Shown here one piece after another: positions 20,611 through 30,755 of a stretch of 64,000 nt of DNA; the stretch's first letter is position 1, and each line of letters opens with the position of its first letter. This stretch comes from Lathyrus oleraceus. Lineage: Eukaryota > Streptophyta > Magnoliopsida > Fabales > Fabaceae. Position numbers and translations under genes: made by a program. Location: positions 177,747,330 through 177,811,329 of the forward strand of contig NC_066581.1 of NCBI RefSeq assembly GCF_024323335.1, given 5' to 3'. The notes below the pieces were generated by a model that worked only from the letters and a program-made list of their open reading frames with translations, made no database searches and was not told where the DNA came from.

Positions 20611-21996
20611 TTGTGTATGCGAGGAGAACCCTCAACTGAATTTCTTTTTGACGCAGAGATCGAGAGAACTCTTCACCGAAGACGCAGAGAACAAAGAGTG
20701 GATTCTACAGAAGAGAGTACCTCTGATCACTCAGAAGTCAAGGAACCAATGGCTGAAGTTCCTCCAATTCCACCTCATCCACCTCCGGAAAGACTCCTGG
20801 GTGACTATGGAGGTGCAAATGCACCGGGTGATCGACTAACCATTGTTAACCAACCGGTGAATGTGACAAATTTTCAACTACATCCTAGCACGATCAATCA
20901 ATTGGAAAGAAAAAAATTCACCGGAAAGGTTAATGAAGATGCCAACAAACACCTGCAAAGATTTCTTACCATGAGCACCACCCTGAAAATTGATGGTCAT
21001 ACTGATGAAGCAAAAAAATTAAGAATGTTCCTGTTCACTTTAGCTGAAGACGCGGAAGAATGGTTCTATTCTCTTCCTGCCGGTAGTATCACATCCTGGG
21101 AGGAGATGGAAACTGCATTCTTAAATGAGTATTTTCCAGCATCAGTATTCCTGAGAAAAAGGTATGAAATCCTTAATTTCAAACAGAAGGACGGTGAATC
21201 ATTAGGAGACACTTACAAAAGATTCAAAAGGATCTTAGTAGCGTGTCCAACTCATAATATGGATCGGACCGAGCAAATGAAGATGTTCGTTAATGGGCTG
21301 AAAATAAAAATAAAATAGTTGATTGATACAGCAGCCGGTGGCTCAACAAATTTCTCAACAGCCACTGGTATCAAAAGGATTATTGAAGCAATAGCTGCCA
21401 ATGAGCATCTAGATCTATATGACAGATGTACCAGTCAGCCAGATGGGGTGATTGATCTAAAATTAGAGACAAATAAAATCCGTCTGGAAGACACTGTTGC
21501 TGCTGAAGTAGATAAAAAGTTGAAAGCTATGAATATAGGTACTCAACAGATAGCACAGGTTCAGCCAGCTCAGGCAAGGACTTGTAAAATCTGTAATGGA
21601 CCTCATCACATGGTCTATTGCTTTGCGACTCCCCAACAAATTGAAGAGATCAAATTCTTGAAGCAGAATAATCCCTATTCTAACACTTACAATCCAGGTT
21701 GGAAGAATCATCCAAACTTCTTCTAGAAACATCAGAGAGGAAATGTTCCGCAAAAAGGTACAGTGCAATATCAGACTCAATATCAACAACAACAGCAACA
21801 ACAGGCACCTAAAAAGGCTGAATGGGAAATTGCCATTGAAAAGTTAGCCGCCCACAACATACAGTTTCAAGAAGAAACACGGACTAATCAGAAAAACACC
21901 ACAACCTCCATTTAAAATCTTGAAGTACAAATAGGACAAATAGCACAACAGTTAGCTTCAAACTCTCAAGCCCCGGGTACCCTACCTAGTGGTACA
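20611..21996 (+). pseudogene. gag of element B
   Basis: Athila-type capsid protein. The frame runs from 20611 through stops at 21316-21318 (TAG), 21724-21726 (TAG) and about 21913 (TAA) and continues in the same frame into protease, so gag and pol were one polyprotein. Visible parts are a proline-rich stretch (VPPIPPHPPPE), capsid motifs (AEEWFYSLP, FLNEYFP, ETYKRFKRIL-like DTYKRFKRIL) and a CCHC zinc knuckle (CKICNGPHHMVYC) near residue 330. A glutamine run (CAACAACAACAG) follows. The exact start codon is uncertain. Confidence 0.8.
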
Positions 21997-23007
21997 ATGA
22001 CAAGTCCACGGGAACATAACACTGTTTACACTATCACAACCCGAAGTGGAAAGTCAACAGAGGAAAATGATATAGAAAAAAATGGATTGATAGAGGTGGA
22101 TTTAGAAATCACGGAAACAAAAAACCAAGATGAAGAAGCAATACTACCTCCTGTCAAGGAGAAGGAGAAGGTTCCTAAACCCATAATCAAACTCCCTTAC
22201 CCTCCAAGACAGAAAAAGAAAAATCAACATGAAAAGAATTTTGAGAAGTTCCTAGATATGTTCAAAAAACTCGAAATCAATATTCCTTTTTCTGAAGAAT
22301 TGGAACAAATGCCAATATATGCCAAGTTCATGAAAGACATAATTTCCAAGAAGCGTTCCACTGATACGGAACCGATCATCCTAACTGAAACATGTAGTGC
22401 CATTCTCCAAGGCATGAAAATCCCAGTGAAAAAAAAAGACAGGGGATCAGTTACTATTCCTTGCACTATTGGTGATAGAAAATTCAAGAAGGCTCTGATT
22501 GACTTAGGAGCAAGTGTAAGCTTGATGCCACTATCCATCTATAAGAAATTAGGCATTGGCTCTGTTCAAGATACTCGAATGACACTTCAGTTTGCGGATC
22601 ACTCTGTTCGGCGACCCTATGGTATTGTGGAAGATGTTCTTGTAAAAATTGACAAGTTTGTCTTCCCAGTTGACTTCGTCATTCTGGAAATGGCGGAAGA
22701 TGAGGAGATTCCTCTCATATTGGGAAGACCTTTCTTGGAAACAGGACGGTGTATGATAGATATTGAGGAAGGAACTATGACCCTCAAGGTCTATGATGAA
22801 GAGTTAAAAATAGATGTGAGGAATACAATGCAATACAAAGATGATATCGGCAAGAGCAACACTATAGAGATAATCGACCAAGTAATTGCTCAAGAAAATG
22901 AACAAAATAAACCCCAGTCACCACTAAACCGGGTCTTAAGCTTATCCATTTTTGAAAGTAATGAAGATGAAGGATACTATGAGGTGCTTGCTATGATGGA
23001 AAAATAA
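21997..23007 (+). pseudogene. Protease region of element B
   Basis: The aspartic-protease core is KALIDLGASVSLMPLSIYKKLG, with DLG in place of DTG, a form usual in Athila elements and so not by itself a defect; LILGRPFLETGRCMID is the C-terminal half. The first 130 residues are a charged linker with KEKEKVPKP. This segment is open for 336 codons and stops at TAA 23005-23007, after which homology to Athila pol continues in the same frame (PEWIRSRPQQWEDL). Confidence 0.8.
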
Positions 23008-24870
23008 CCTGAATGGATTAGATCTAGACCACAACAGTGGGAAGATCTAAGACCACCACCATCTGATGTCACTGAAGAACCAAAAAAAAGGGTGAGTCTG
23101 AAGCAATTACCAACAAATCTGAAGTATGTATTTATAGACACTGAGAAAAAATGCCCAGCTATCATTAATGCTAGTGTACAGAGTGTCCAAGAGGCAGAAC
23201 TCATTCAAGTGCTAAAAAAATACAAGGGTGCAATCGGATGGGCGATTGAGGACTTAAAATGTATAAGCCCGACTATTTGCATGCACAAGATCTTAATGGA
23301 AGATGATCACAAACCGGTAGTGCAACCACAACGAAGACTTAACCCAACCATGAAAGAAGTGGTGCAAAGAAGTTGTAAAACTCTTGGATGCGGGCCTAAT
23401 ATACCCTATCTCCGATAGCTCTTGGGTAAGTCCAGTCCACGTGGTACCAAAAACGGGGGCACAACGGTAATAAAAAATGAAAAGAATGAGTTGATTCCAA
23501 CCCGAACTGTTACAGGTTGGAGAGTGTGCATCGATTACAGAATACTAAACGTGGCAACAAGGAAGGATCACTTCCCGTTACCATTCATTGATAAAATGCT
23601 GGAAAGGTTAACAGGACACGATTACTATTGTTTCCTAGACGGTTACTCGGGGTACAGCCAGATTGCGGTTGCCCCTGAAGACTAGGAGAAGATTGCATTC
23701 ACATTCCCCTATGGTATCTTTGCTTATAGAAGAATGCCATTTAGATTATGCAACGCACCGGCCACCTTTCAAAGGTGTATGACTTCAATCTTTGTTGACA
23801 TGCTCGAGAAGCATATGGAAGTATTTATGGATGACTTTTCAGTATCCGGTTCTTCATTTGATAATTGTTTGACTAACTTGTCACTTGTGTTAGAAAGATG
23901 CCAGCAAACAAATTTGATCCTGAATTGGGAAAAATCTCACTTCATGGTCCGGGAAGGAATAGTCTTGGGACACAAGATCTCCAATAAAGGTATCAAAGTG
24001 GACATAGAAAAAGTGGAGGTAATAGCAAATTTACCACCACCGGTAAATGAAAAAGGCATCTGAAGCTTCTTAGGACATGCGGGTTTCTACTGCAGGTTCA
24101 TAAAAGATTTCTCCAAGATTTCCAAACCGCTGACTAGTCTTCTAGTAAAAAATACCCCGTTCTTATTAGACAAGGAATGTAGGCAAGCCTTCGAGGCCTT
24201 GAAGAAGGAGCTGGTGTCAGCCCCCATAGTTATTGCCCCAGATTGGTCTCTTCCTTTTGAGATAATGTGTGATGCGAGTGATAACGCAGTAGGGGCAGTA
24301 CTAGGGCAACGCAAGGAGAAGCTCTTGCATGTGATCTATTATGCAAGCCACGTACTAAACGCTGCTCAAATGAACTATGCAACTATAGAAAAAGAACTCC
24401 TGGCGGTGGTATACGCGTTTGATAAGTTTAGATCCTATCTGTTGGGATCAAAGGTAATTGTATATACTGACCATGCTTCTTTAAAATATCTTTTTTCCAA
24501 ACAAGAATCAAAGCCAAGGCTGCTGCGATGGATCCTACTACTACAAGAATTCGACCTGGAAATCAGAGACAAAAAGGGTAGTGAAAACACTGTTGCTGAT
24601 CACTTGTGTCGGATGACTCCAATTCAAGAAATAGAAGAAACGCACCCCATCAGAGATGAGTTCATGGACGAACGTATTCTAGCCGTTACGCATATCCCAT
24701 GGTTCGTCGACTACGCGAACTTTGTGGTAGGTGGATTGATACCAGATGACTTTGACTCTAAGAGAAGAAAAAAGTTTTTGCATGATTGCAGGTTCTATTT
24801 GTGGGACGATCCATTCCTTCACAAAAAGGGACTAGATGGTCTGCTCAGGAGATGTGTTCCAGAGGAAGAG
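23008..24870 (+). pseudogene. RT and RNase H of element B
   Basis: RT motifs in order are WAIEDLKCISP, VCIDYRILN, FLDGYSGYSQI, FTFPYGIFAYRRMPF and FMDDFSV (the FMDD form of the YxDD active site). Two nearby frameshifts (about 23370 and 23450) take the frame out and back. Stops are at 23416-23418, 23683-23685 (TAG) and 24061-24063 (TGA where GxRSFLGH has Arg). The RNase H has [14 protein letters not shown] and YTDHASL with all three acidic residues in place. A single RNase H is present, unlike elements A and D. Confidence 0.85.
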
Positions 24871-25910
24871 TAGAGGGACATCTTAAAAGCCTGTCATAAC
24901 TCAGAATATGGAGGACATTTCAGCGGAGACAGAACCGCAGCCAAAGTCCTCCAGTATGGATTGTACTGGCCTACATTGTTCAAAGATGCACAAGTAGTGG
25001 TAAAAGAGTGTGACAAATGTCAGAGAACAGGAAACATAATCAAAAGAAATTAGATGCCTTAGAATGCCATGTTAGAGGTCGAACTGTTCGATGTGTGGGG
25101 GATAGATTTTATGGGACCCTTCCCACCTTCCTTTGGAAATAAATACATTTTGGTTGCGGTTGACTATGTGTCGAAATGGATGGAAGCAGTTGCACTGCCC
25201 ACAAATGATGCAAAGGTGGTAATAAATTTCCTCAAGAATTGTATCTTCGCACGGTTTGGGGTACCAAGAGCACTGATTAGTGACCAAGGTACCCACTTCC
25301 TAAATAAGTTGATGGAGAACCTACTGTGGAAATACAATGTCAAGCATAGAATCGCCACACCATACCATCCCTAGACTAGTGGACAGGTTGAGGTATCCTA
25401 TCGGCAAATCAAGCAAATCCTAGAAAAGACCGTCAGTTCCTCACGAAAATATTGGTAAATCAAGCTCGATGACGCATTTTGGGCATACCGAACAACGTTC
25501 AAAACACCAATATGTATGTTCCCAATTTCAGTTGGTCTATGGTAAAGCTTATCACCAACCACTCGAATTTGAGCATAGGGCGTTTTGGGCTACCAAATTC
25601 CTCAACTATGATCTTTCCAAAGCGGGGAAATCTCAGATCCTCCAATTACAAGAGCTGGAAGAATTCAGAAATCGAGCGTATGAGAACGCCAAGATATACA
25701 AAGAGCAAACCAAAACCTGGCATGACATGTGCATTCAGAAGAAAGACCTTCAAGAAGGACAATTGGTGTTATTATTCAACTCAAGGTTGAAGCTCTTCCC
25801 AGGGAAACTAAGGTAACGATGGTCGGGACCCTTTGAGATACAGAAAGTATTTGCGCATGGAGCCATTGAACTAAGAAATCTAGCAAACGGAGAAACGTTC
25901 AAGTGAATGG
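24871..25910 (+). pseudogene. Integrase of element B
   Basis: The HHCC zinc finger is visible (H in ACHNSEYGGH, then ECDKC). The catalytic residues are D in VWGIDFMG, D in ISDQGTHF and E in SGQVEVS. Stops occur at 24871-24873 (TAG), 25051-25053, 25060-25062, 25372-25374 (TAG in YHPxTSG) and about 25456. A frameshift near 25470 shifts the end, where [15 protein letters not shown] and WSGPFEI mark the C-terminal domain. Inactive. Confidence 0.82.
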
Positions 25911-26688
25911 GCAGAGAGTTAAACCGTACATACAAGACCAGGAGGGTGGTCCAATCAAAAAAATCCGTCTCACCTAAGCAGACGGAGAACCGTCGAGCCA
26001 TGCGACGTTAAACAAAGCGCTTCGTGGGAGGCAACCCACGCTTTTTATTTCTAATTAGTTGTGTGTGTCTGTAGGTTTATACAAGAGCTCTACAAGGAGG
26101 GAACATCACGTAGCCAGAGGAACACGCAGTTCAACCGACGAGAAAACCAATAAACAGCCAAAAGGACAGCCTGACATGGCCATCCGTGTCAGCTGACACG
26201 GGCCGTGTCAGGAGCACTAAAAGAAAAAGGAACTTTGGATGTGGTAAACAGTAGCCTGACACGGCCCGTGTCAAGAGCACTGAAGGAAAATGCTGAAATT
26301 GGTGAATCCAGTAACCTGACACGGCCACCCGTGTCACGCATGCGGAATTTTGAATTTTTTTTGGAAAATTTGAATTTTCGTGGGACCCACCCACTTAATC
26401 CACCATTAACCACACCTTTTCCCCATTTACCTTATCATTATCTGATTTTCCTCCCACACCTCATTACTCTCTCTCATCATTCTTCATCTCTTTCTCTCAC
26501 ACTCTTTCAAATTCCATTAAAACTCATAAATCTCACCACACAAAACCTTCCATAACCCCCATCTCGACTCACCTATCGCCAAAACACCCTTCACAAATAT
26601 TACTCCACTCATCGTCCCGGTCTTAACCATGGTTTAGGAATTTCCTAACTAGAAAGTTCAAATTATTTCTTTTTTTTTCAGGTCCAAA
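25911..26688 (+). other. Spacer between integrase and the extra ORF of element B
   Basis: It contains AGCGCTTCGTGGGAGGCAAC near 26018, a segment often conserved after pol in Athila elements, where a hairpin can form (GTGGGAGGCAACCCAC). Palindromes lie at 26169-26335 and a CT-rich stretch with CTCATCA repeats at 26410-26540. No gene seen. Confidence 0.55.
26169..26335 (+). repeat. Internal GACACGG palindromes of element B
   Basis: A perfect palindrome CTGACACGGGCCGTGTCAG at 26193-26211, with a diverged copy before it at about 26170 and two more near 26254 and 26314. They are spaced about 60 bases apart. Confidence 0.75.
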
Positions 26689-27957
26689 ATGGCCACGCGG
26701 AGAATCCTTACCGGAAACCAACAACTTGCGGAAATGGCAAAGTCACGGAAGCGCCCGAGTCGGAATCCAAATCCACACAACATCGTGTTTGACAATCCGG
26801 AACAAGAACGGCGATACCAAATTCACCAGAAGCACAAACTCACCCCGAAAAGGTATATCTGTGAGCATACTCTAAATGCTCTGGGGCTGAAAATGGAGGT
26901 ATACCGGATGTTCCATATTTTGGGAATGCTCGAGTTCATGAGTTTGGAAGCACCAACATACGAGCGCATTACTCTCGAGTTCCTTAGCACGTTGGAATTT
27001 CAGCTGGAAAAAAGGTGGATTGACACGACCAGGTATTATTTCGGCACCTTACGTTTCCGGTTATTTAATAATTATCATGAACTATCTGTTTAGGAGTTAG
27101 CTGCAATACTCCGACTCCCTCTGAACGGACCAGGAGCGGTCCCAGACGGGTTCTCACCTAAGGATTTCTGGATCGCCATCACCGGGAGGACGGATTACTC
27201 CTCCAAAGGTGCGAAAGCCTCAGGCATCCAGAATCCATGTTTCAGGTATGCCCATAAGGGTTTAGCCTATACCCTGCTTGGAAGAGGCGATAGCACATGG
27301 GTAGCTACTCAAAGAGAGTTATTCTTTATGTACTCGATGGCTCAAACCAAAGCCATCAATGTAGTTGCCTTTGCAGTAGACTATCTGGGCAGAGTCGGTC
27401 GAGCAAACTCCGGAGGCATATCCGTAGGGGGAATGCTCACCCAAATCGCTGAGCATTTCGGGTATCAAGTTGTTTTACTCGAAGACACGCCAATTGCAGG
27501 TAACACAAAAATTGACATGTCCGCTCTAATTTCACAAGGTATGATTGTTGTTGCCCCTACTTACTATTCCGTACTTATCCATAAGAGGTTTATCATCGCT
27601 CTGCCGGATCCAGAAAGAATTGTTATTACTGACTGTGCTAATTGGTTGTATGTGAGCGCAGACCCCGATGCGGATGAAGGCCACGAAACTGACCATTTTA
27701 CTGCAGGTGAGCAAATTGTGGATGACCAGGCAGAAGGAACGAAAATAGAAAAGGAAAATCCTCAAGCACCTCCTGAGCAGTTTGTCCCACCGCATCAGGA
27801 ACCCACCCAACATGCGGCGGGTTCATCATCTTGGTCAACTGACCAATGGAGCTGGGTACAAACCAAGATAGGCGACTTGAGAACTGAACAACAATAGCAA
27901 GGCATCGAGCAAGCCCGACAGGGAGCGATGTTGGATGAGATGAGCAGCATGATGTGA
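26689..27957 (+). pseudogene. Extra 3' ORF of element B (Athila ORF2, env position)
   Basis: A single frame begins MATRRILTGNQQLAEM and continues through stops at 27091-27093 (TAG) and 27895-27897 (TAG) to about 27957, about 420 codons. It sits where Athila elements keep an additional gene, often called env-like, although the visible sequence is mainly soluble and charged with no clear signal peptide or membrane segment. Recognisable blocks are ERRYQIHQKHKLTPKRYI, KDFWIAITGRTDYSS and VGGMLTQIAEHFGY. The end is glutamine/proline-rich. It probably belongs to the ATHILA ORF-1 protein family; function unknown. Confidence 0.7.
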
Positions 27958-29311
27958 AAGTTGATGTTGCATTTCCCGCAACCACATCCTCACTAGGACC
28001 CTATGAGTACCCTACTCCACTCTTGTTCAAAAACATTGTGGACAATCTTGAGCTCAAGTGTGGGGGAGATTTTATGACTTTTATTAGTATTTGGTTATTG
28101 TGTTATTTTTACTTTTGTATTCTACATTTATATTGTCTGTCAAAGGTACATTATGCTGCGAGTGTGTCAAGTATGTGTTGACAGGTTGGAAATAGTAATG
28201 ATCACGATTGAGAATGGATGAAAGGATCACACCACTCATTATGGCTTGTTGTGAAGGATCTCCCCAGAAAGTGACACTGCTGAAAGTGAAGATCGGACGC
28301 AACGTATACAGCTTAACCGACACGAGTACCCTGTACATTCCAAAGTAAGAAAGAAATCGCACCAAATTAATGAGCACTGTGGATCTTGTCAAAGCGGAAC
28401 CAAACCAAGTGAGTTATAAAAAGCCAAACACATTGATCATCATAAGCATCATTCAGGTTTGTCTTTGCCACTCTAAACTTGCGTAGACTCTCTGGGACTA
28501 TCACTGCATGATACACACACTAGGGCAAGTTATTTGTAATTAACCCTGAGCCTTTCTAGCCATCCCGAATAATTATATCCCTCGTTAGCCCCATTTGAGC
28601 CTATATCCATTTGTTTTGTTTAAACACCATAAATGCAACCGTTGGCCAAAAAAACTTCCTCACCCTGTTCAGAGTCATGATAATGCATTCAAAGTTGTGT
28701 TGAAAAGCTAAGTTTGGGGAAAAAACCCCAAAAGCTCCCAAAGCCCAAGAAAGTGCAAAAACAAAAGAAAAAGAAAAAAATGATGAATCGAGAAAAAGAA
28801 AGAGAAATAAAAAGAGAAAAATGATAACGCGAAGATTCAAAAGAAAGAAGCACGGAAAAGGGTTGTCAGTGAAAAGAAATAAAAAAAATAAAACCGAGGA
28901 AATAAAAGAAACAAACACATGATGTAACATCGACTCTGAACCAAAAGCCACTTGTTTTCCTTTTAATAATCCATACCCTAATCCAAGCTAAGCTACAACC
29001 CGAAAGACGTCAAAAGTGTATGTGTTGTGTGTAGGTGATGAGAAAAGAGAGACTATTCAAACTTGTGAGTGATATTACATACTTTGAATTATGAGTGTAA
29101 ACAGCTTACCCCGAGAGAATAGGTGAGAATGTGATATAAGCTGACAGGTGAAACGGTGCTTTGAAGTGAAAGTGTGAATAATGACTTACAAGGATAGGCA
29201 GGACTTGTGGAAGGAAAAAGGAAGACGTTAGCGAATGATCTCAGTAGTGGTGGAAAACATGAAGCATTCGGGGAGTGATAATGAAACATTACTTGGGACA
29301 AGCAATGAGCT
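27958..29311 (+). other. 3' non-coding region of element B
   Basis: It has a second polypurine-like tract (AAGTGTGGGGGAGA, near 28053) far upstream of the functional one. A strand-asymmetric purine-rich stretch (about 28710-28920) is made of A-runs and GAAA words. No gene seen. Confidence 0.6.
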
Positions 29312-29324
29312 AAGTTTGGGGTTG
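29312..29324 (+). promoter_or_regulatory. Polypurine tract of element B
   Basis: AAGTTTGGGGTTG immediately precedes the TG of the 3' LTR, matching the AGTTTGGGG form common in Athila elements. Confidence 0.7.
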
Positions 29325-30750
29325 TGATCAGTCACCCTTTACATTGAGTTTTCATTACTGATTCGACGCGAAATAGAGGCATTTGACACACTGTGCAAGC
29401 ATTTATGGTACATTTCGAGTTAGTTTTACTTTCGTTATTTTATTTAAGCATTTCTAATCTTTGTTATGTTTTACTTTTTATTTTTGTGATTTTATGCATG
29501 GGATAGATATGTTTTTGTCCAACATATCCAGGAAGAAGAACCAGATAACTCAGAATGAGACAGTGTCAGATTCCAGCAAGCAAAGGAGCAGAAAACCCCA
29601 GTACAGGAGGCCTGACGCGGCCACCCGTGTCACCTGACACGGGCCGTGTCAGGGCAAGGGAAGACAAGTGAAGAAAACAGTAGCCTGACACGGCCACCCG
29701 TGTCAGGAAGTATCCTCAACCGTGTCACCCCCTGCCATGGGCGTGTTAGCCAGAACAGTAGGCTAGCACGGCCACCCGTGTCAGCTAACACGGGTCGTGT
29801 CAGCCCAAGCCCAAAAATCCAGTTTTTCTCAGGCTTTTTGTTCGTCGGGCTTTTTAGAGATATCTTTGGACCTGTCCAACTGCTGCTGGGAATTTTCACT
29901 ATAAAAGAAGGTCTACTACAAAAGGAAAATTCATCTTGGAATACGGAAAAACATAGTATTATGAAGCAATCAAGTATTACCGATATTAAGGCATTCAGAG
30001 AGTTGAAGGTGTTCATGAGCGGGAGAGATTGAAGATCAAAGTCATCCAATTACTTGTAATGTGTAATTTTTTTCTTGAATTTGTTTTGAACAATTTGAGT
30101 AGCTAAACCCCCCAATGCTATGGGGTGTCCCTGATTTAGAATTGTAATGAATTTAAGTTTACATTTGCATTTATAATATTGTTTTTACGGTGACCTTGTG
30201 ATGTGTTTATTGCTTTCTCTTTCGGACCAATTGAGATTGATTTGTGGTTATCAATTAGGCTGCACCGCCATTGATAAGGTTTTCATAAGGTTACTCTACA
30301 GTAGATATCACCTAGGACTAGGGATACCCTGTATGAACCATAGTATTCTTGATATTATATAGCTTAACTTCACCCTAATTGACTATGGACATAGGAATTA
30401 GGGTAGATTGATTAAAGGTTTTCTCACCAAGGACTTGGGAGAAAATACCCTTGAGAACTGGTAGTAATTGATATTTGTTAATGCAATAGTGACTCAGAGT
30501 TATTATAGGGATAAATCATACACCTTCCCTGGCATTGTTCCTTTTTCTCTATAAACCCTTAGTTTCATCCTTCTTTACCTTTACTTTTATTATTATATTT
30601 TTACACTTAAAAACCAAATTAGTACTTTTGGTTTAATTGAATGATAAGATAAACTCAATATTAACTTGCAATCCTTGAGATTAACATTCGGGGAATTTCC
30701 CCATTATTACTATAAAAGGCAAAATAGTACACTTGCTATTTTCCCGATCA
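29325..30750 (+). repeat. 3' LTR of element B
   Basis: It runs from TGATCAGTCACC to CCCGATCA and is followed by the target duplication CTACC. It is 60 bp longer than the 5' LTR, mainly through additional GACACGG palindromes at 29611-29805 (a perfect copy at 29633-29653). TATA box at 29900-29907. The 128-residue open frame across the palindromes is a by-product of the repeat. Confidence 0.9.
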
Positions 30751-30755
30751 CTACC

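Larger units (their letters stand above)
19130..30750 (+). mobile_element. Element B: complete Athila/Cyclops-like Ty3/gypsy element
   Basis: It is 11,621 bp, with LTRs of 1366 and 1426 bp, terminal TGATC...GATCA, and a perfect target duplication CTACC at 19125-19129 and 30751-30755. Order: LTR, PBS resembling tRNA-Asp, gag, protease, RT, RNase H, integrase, an extra ORF in env position, a purine-rich stretch, PPT, LTR. Size, PBS, a protease with DLG and the extra 3' ORF fit the Athila lineage, of which Cyclops is the pea representative (family recalled, not searched). The gag-pol frame has many TAG stops and the LTRs differ by numerous substitutions, so it is an old, inactive copy inside the 3' UTR of A. 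Confidence 0.9.

Noticed and set aside
26689..27957. True envelope glycoprotein
   Set aside because: The position fits the env-like ORF of Athila elements, but I see no signal peptide, furin-type site or membrane span, and the frame has two stops. It is annotated as an extra ORF of unknown function.
29646..30049. Open frames of 128 and 139 codons on both strands in the element B LTR
   Set aside because: They span the GACACGG palindromes and TATA region of the LTR. The equivalent 5' LTR frames are broken differently, so there is no conserved protein.
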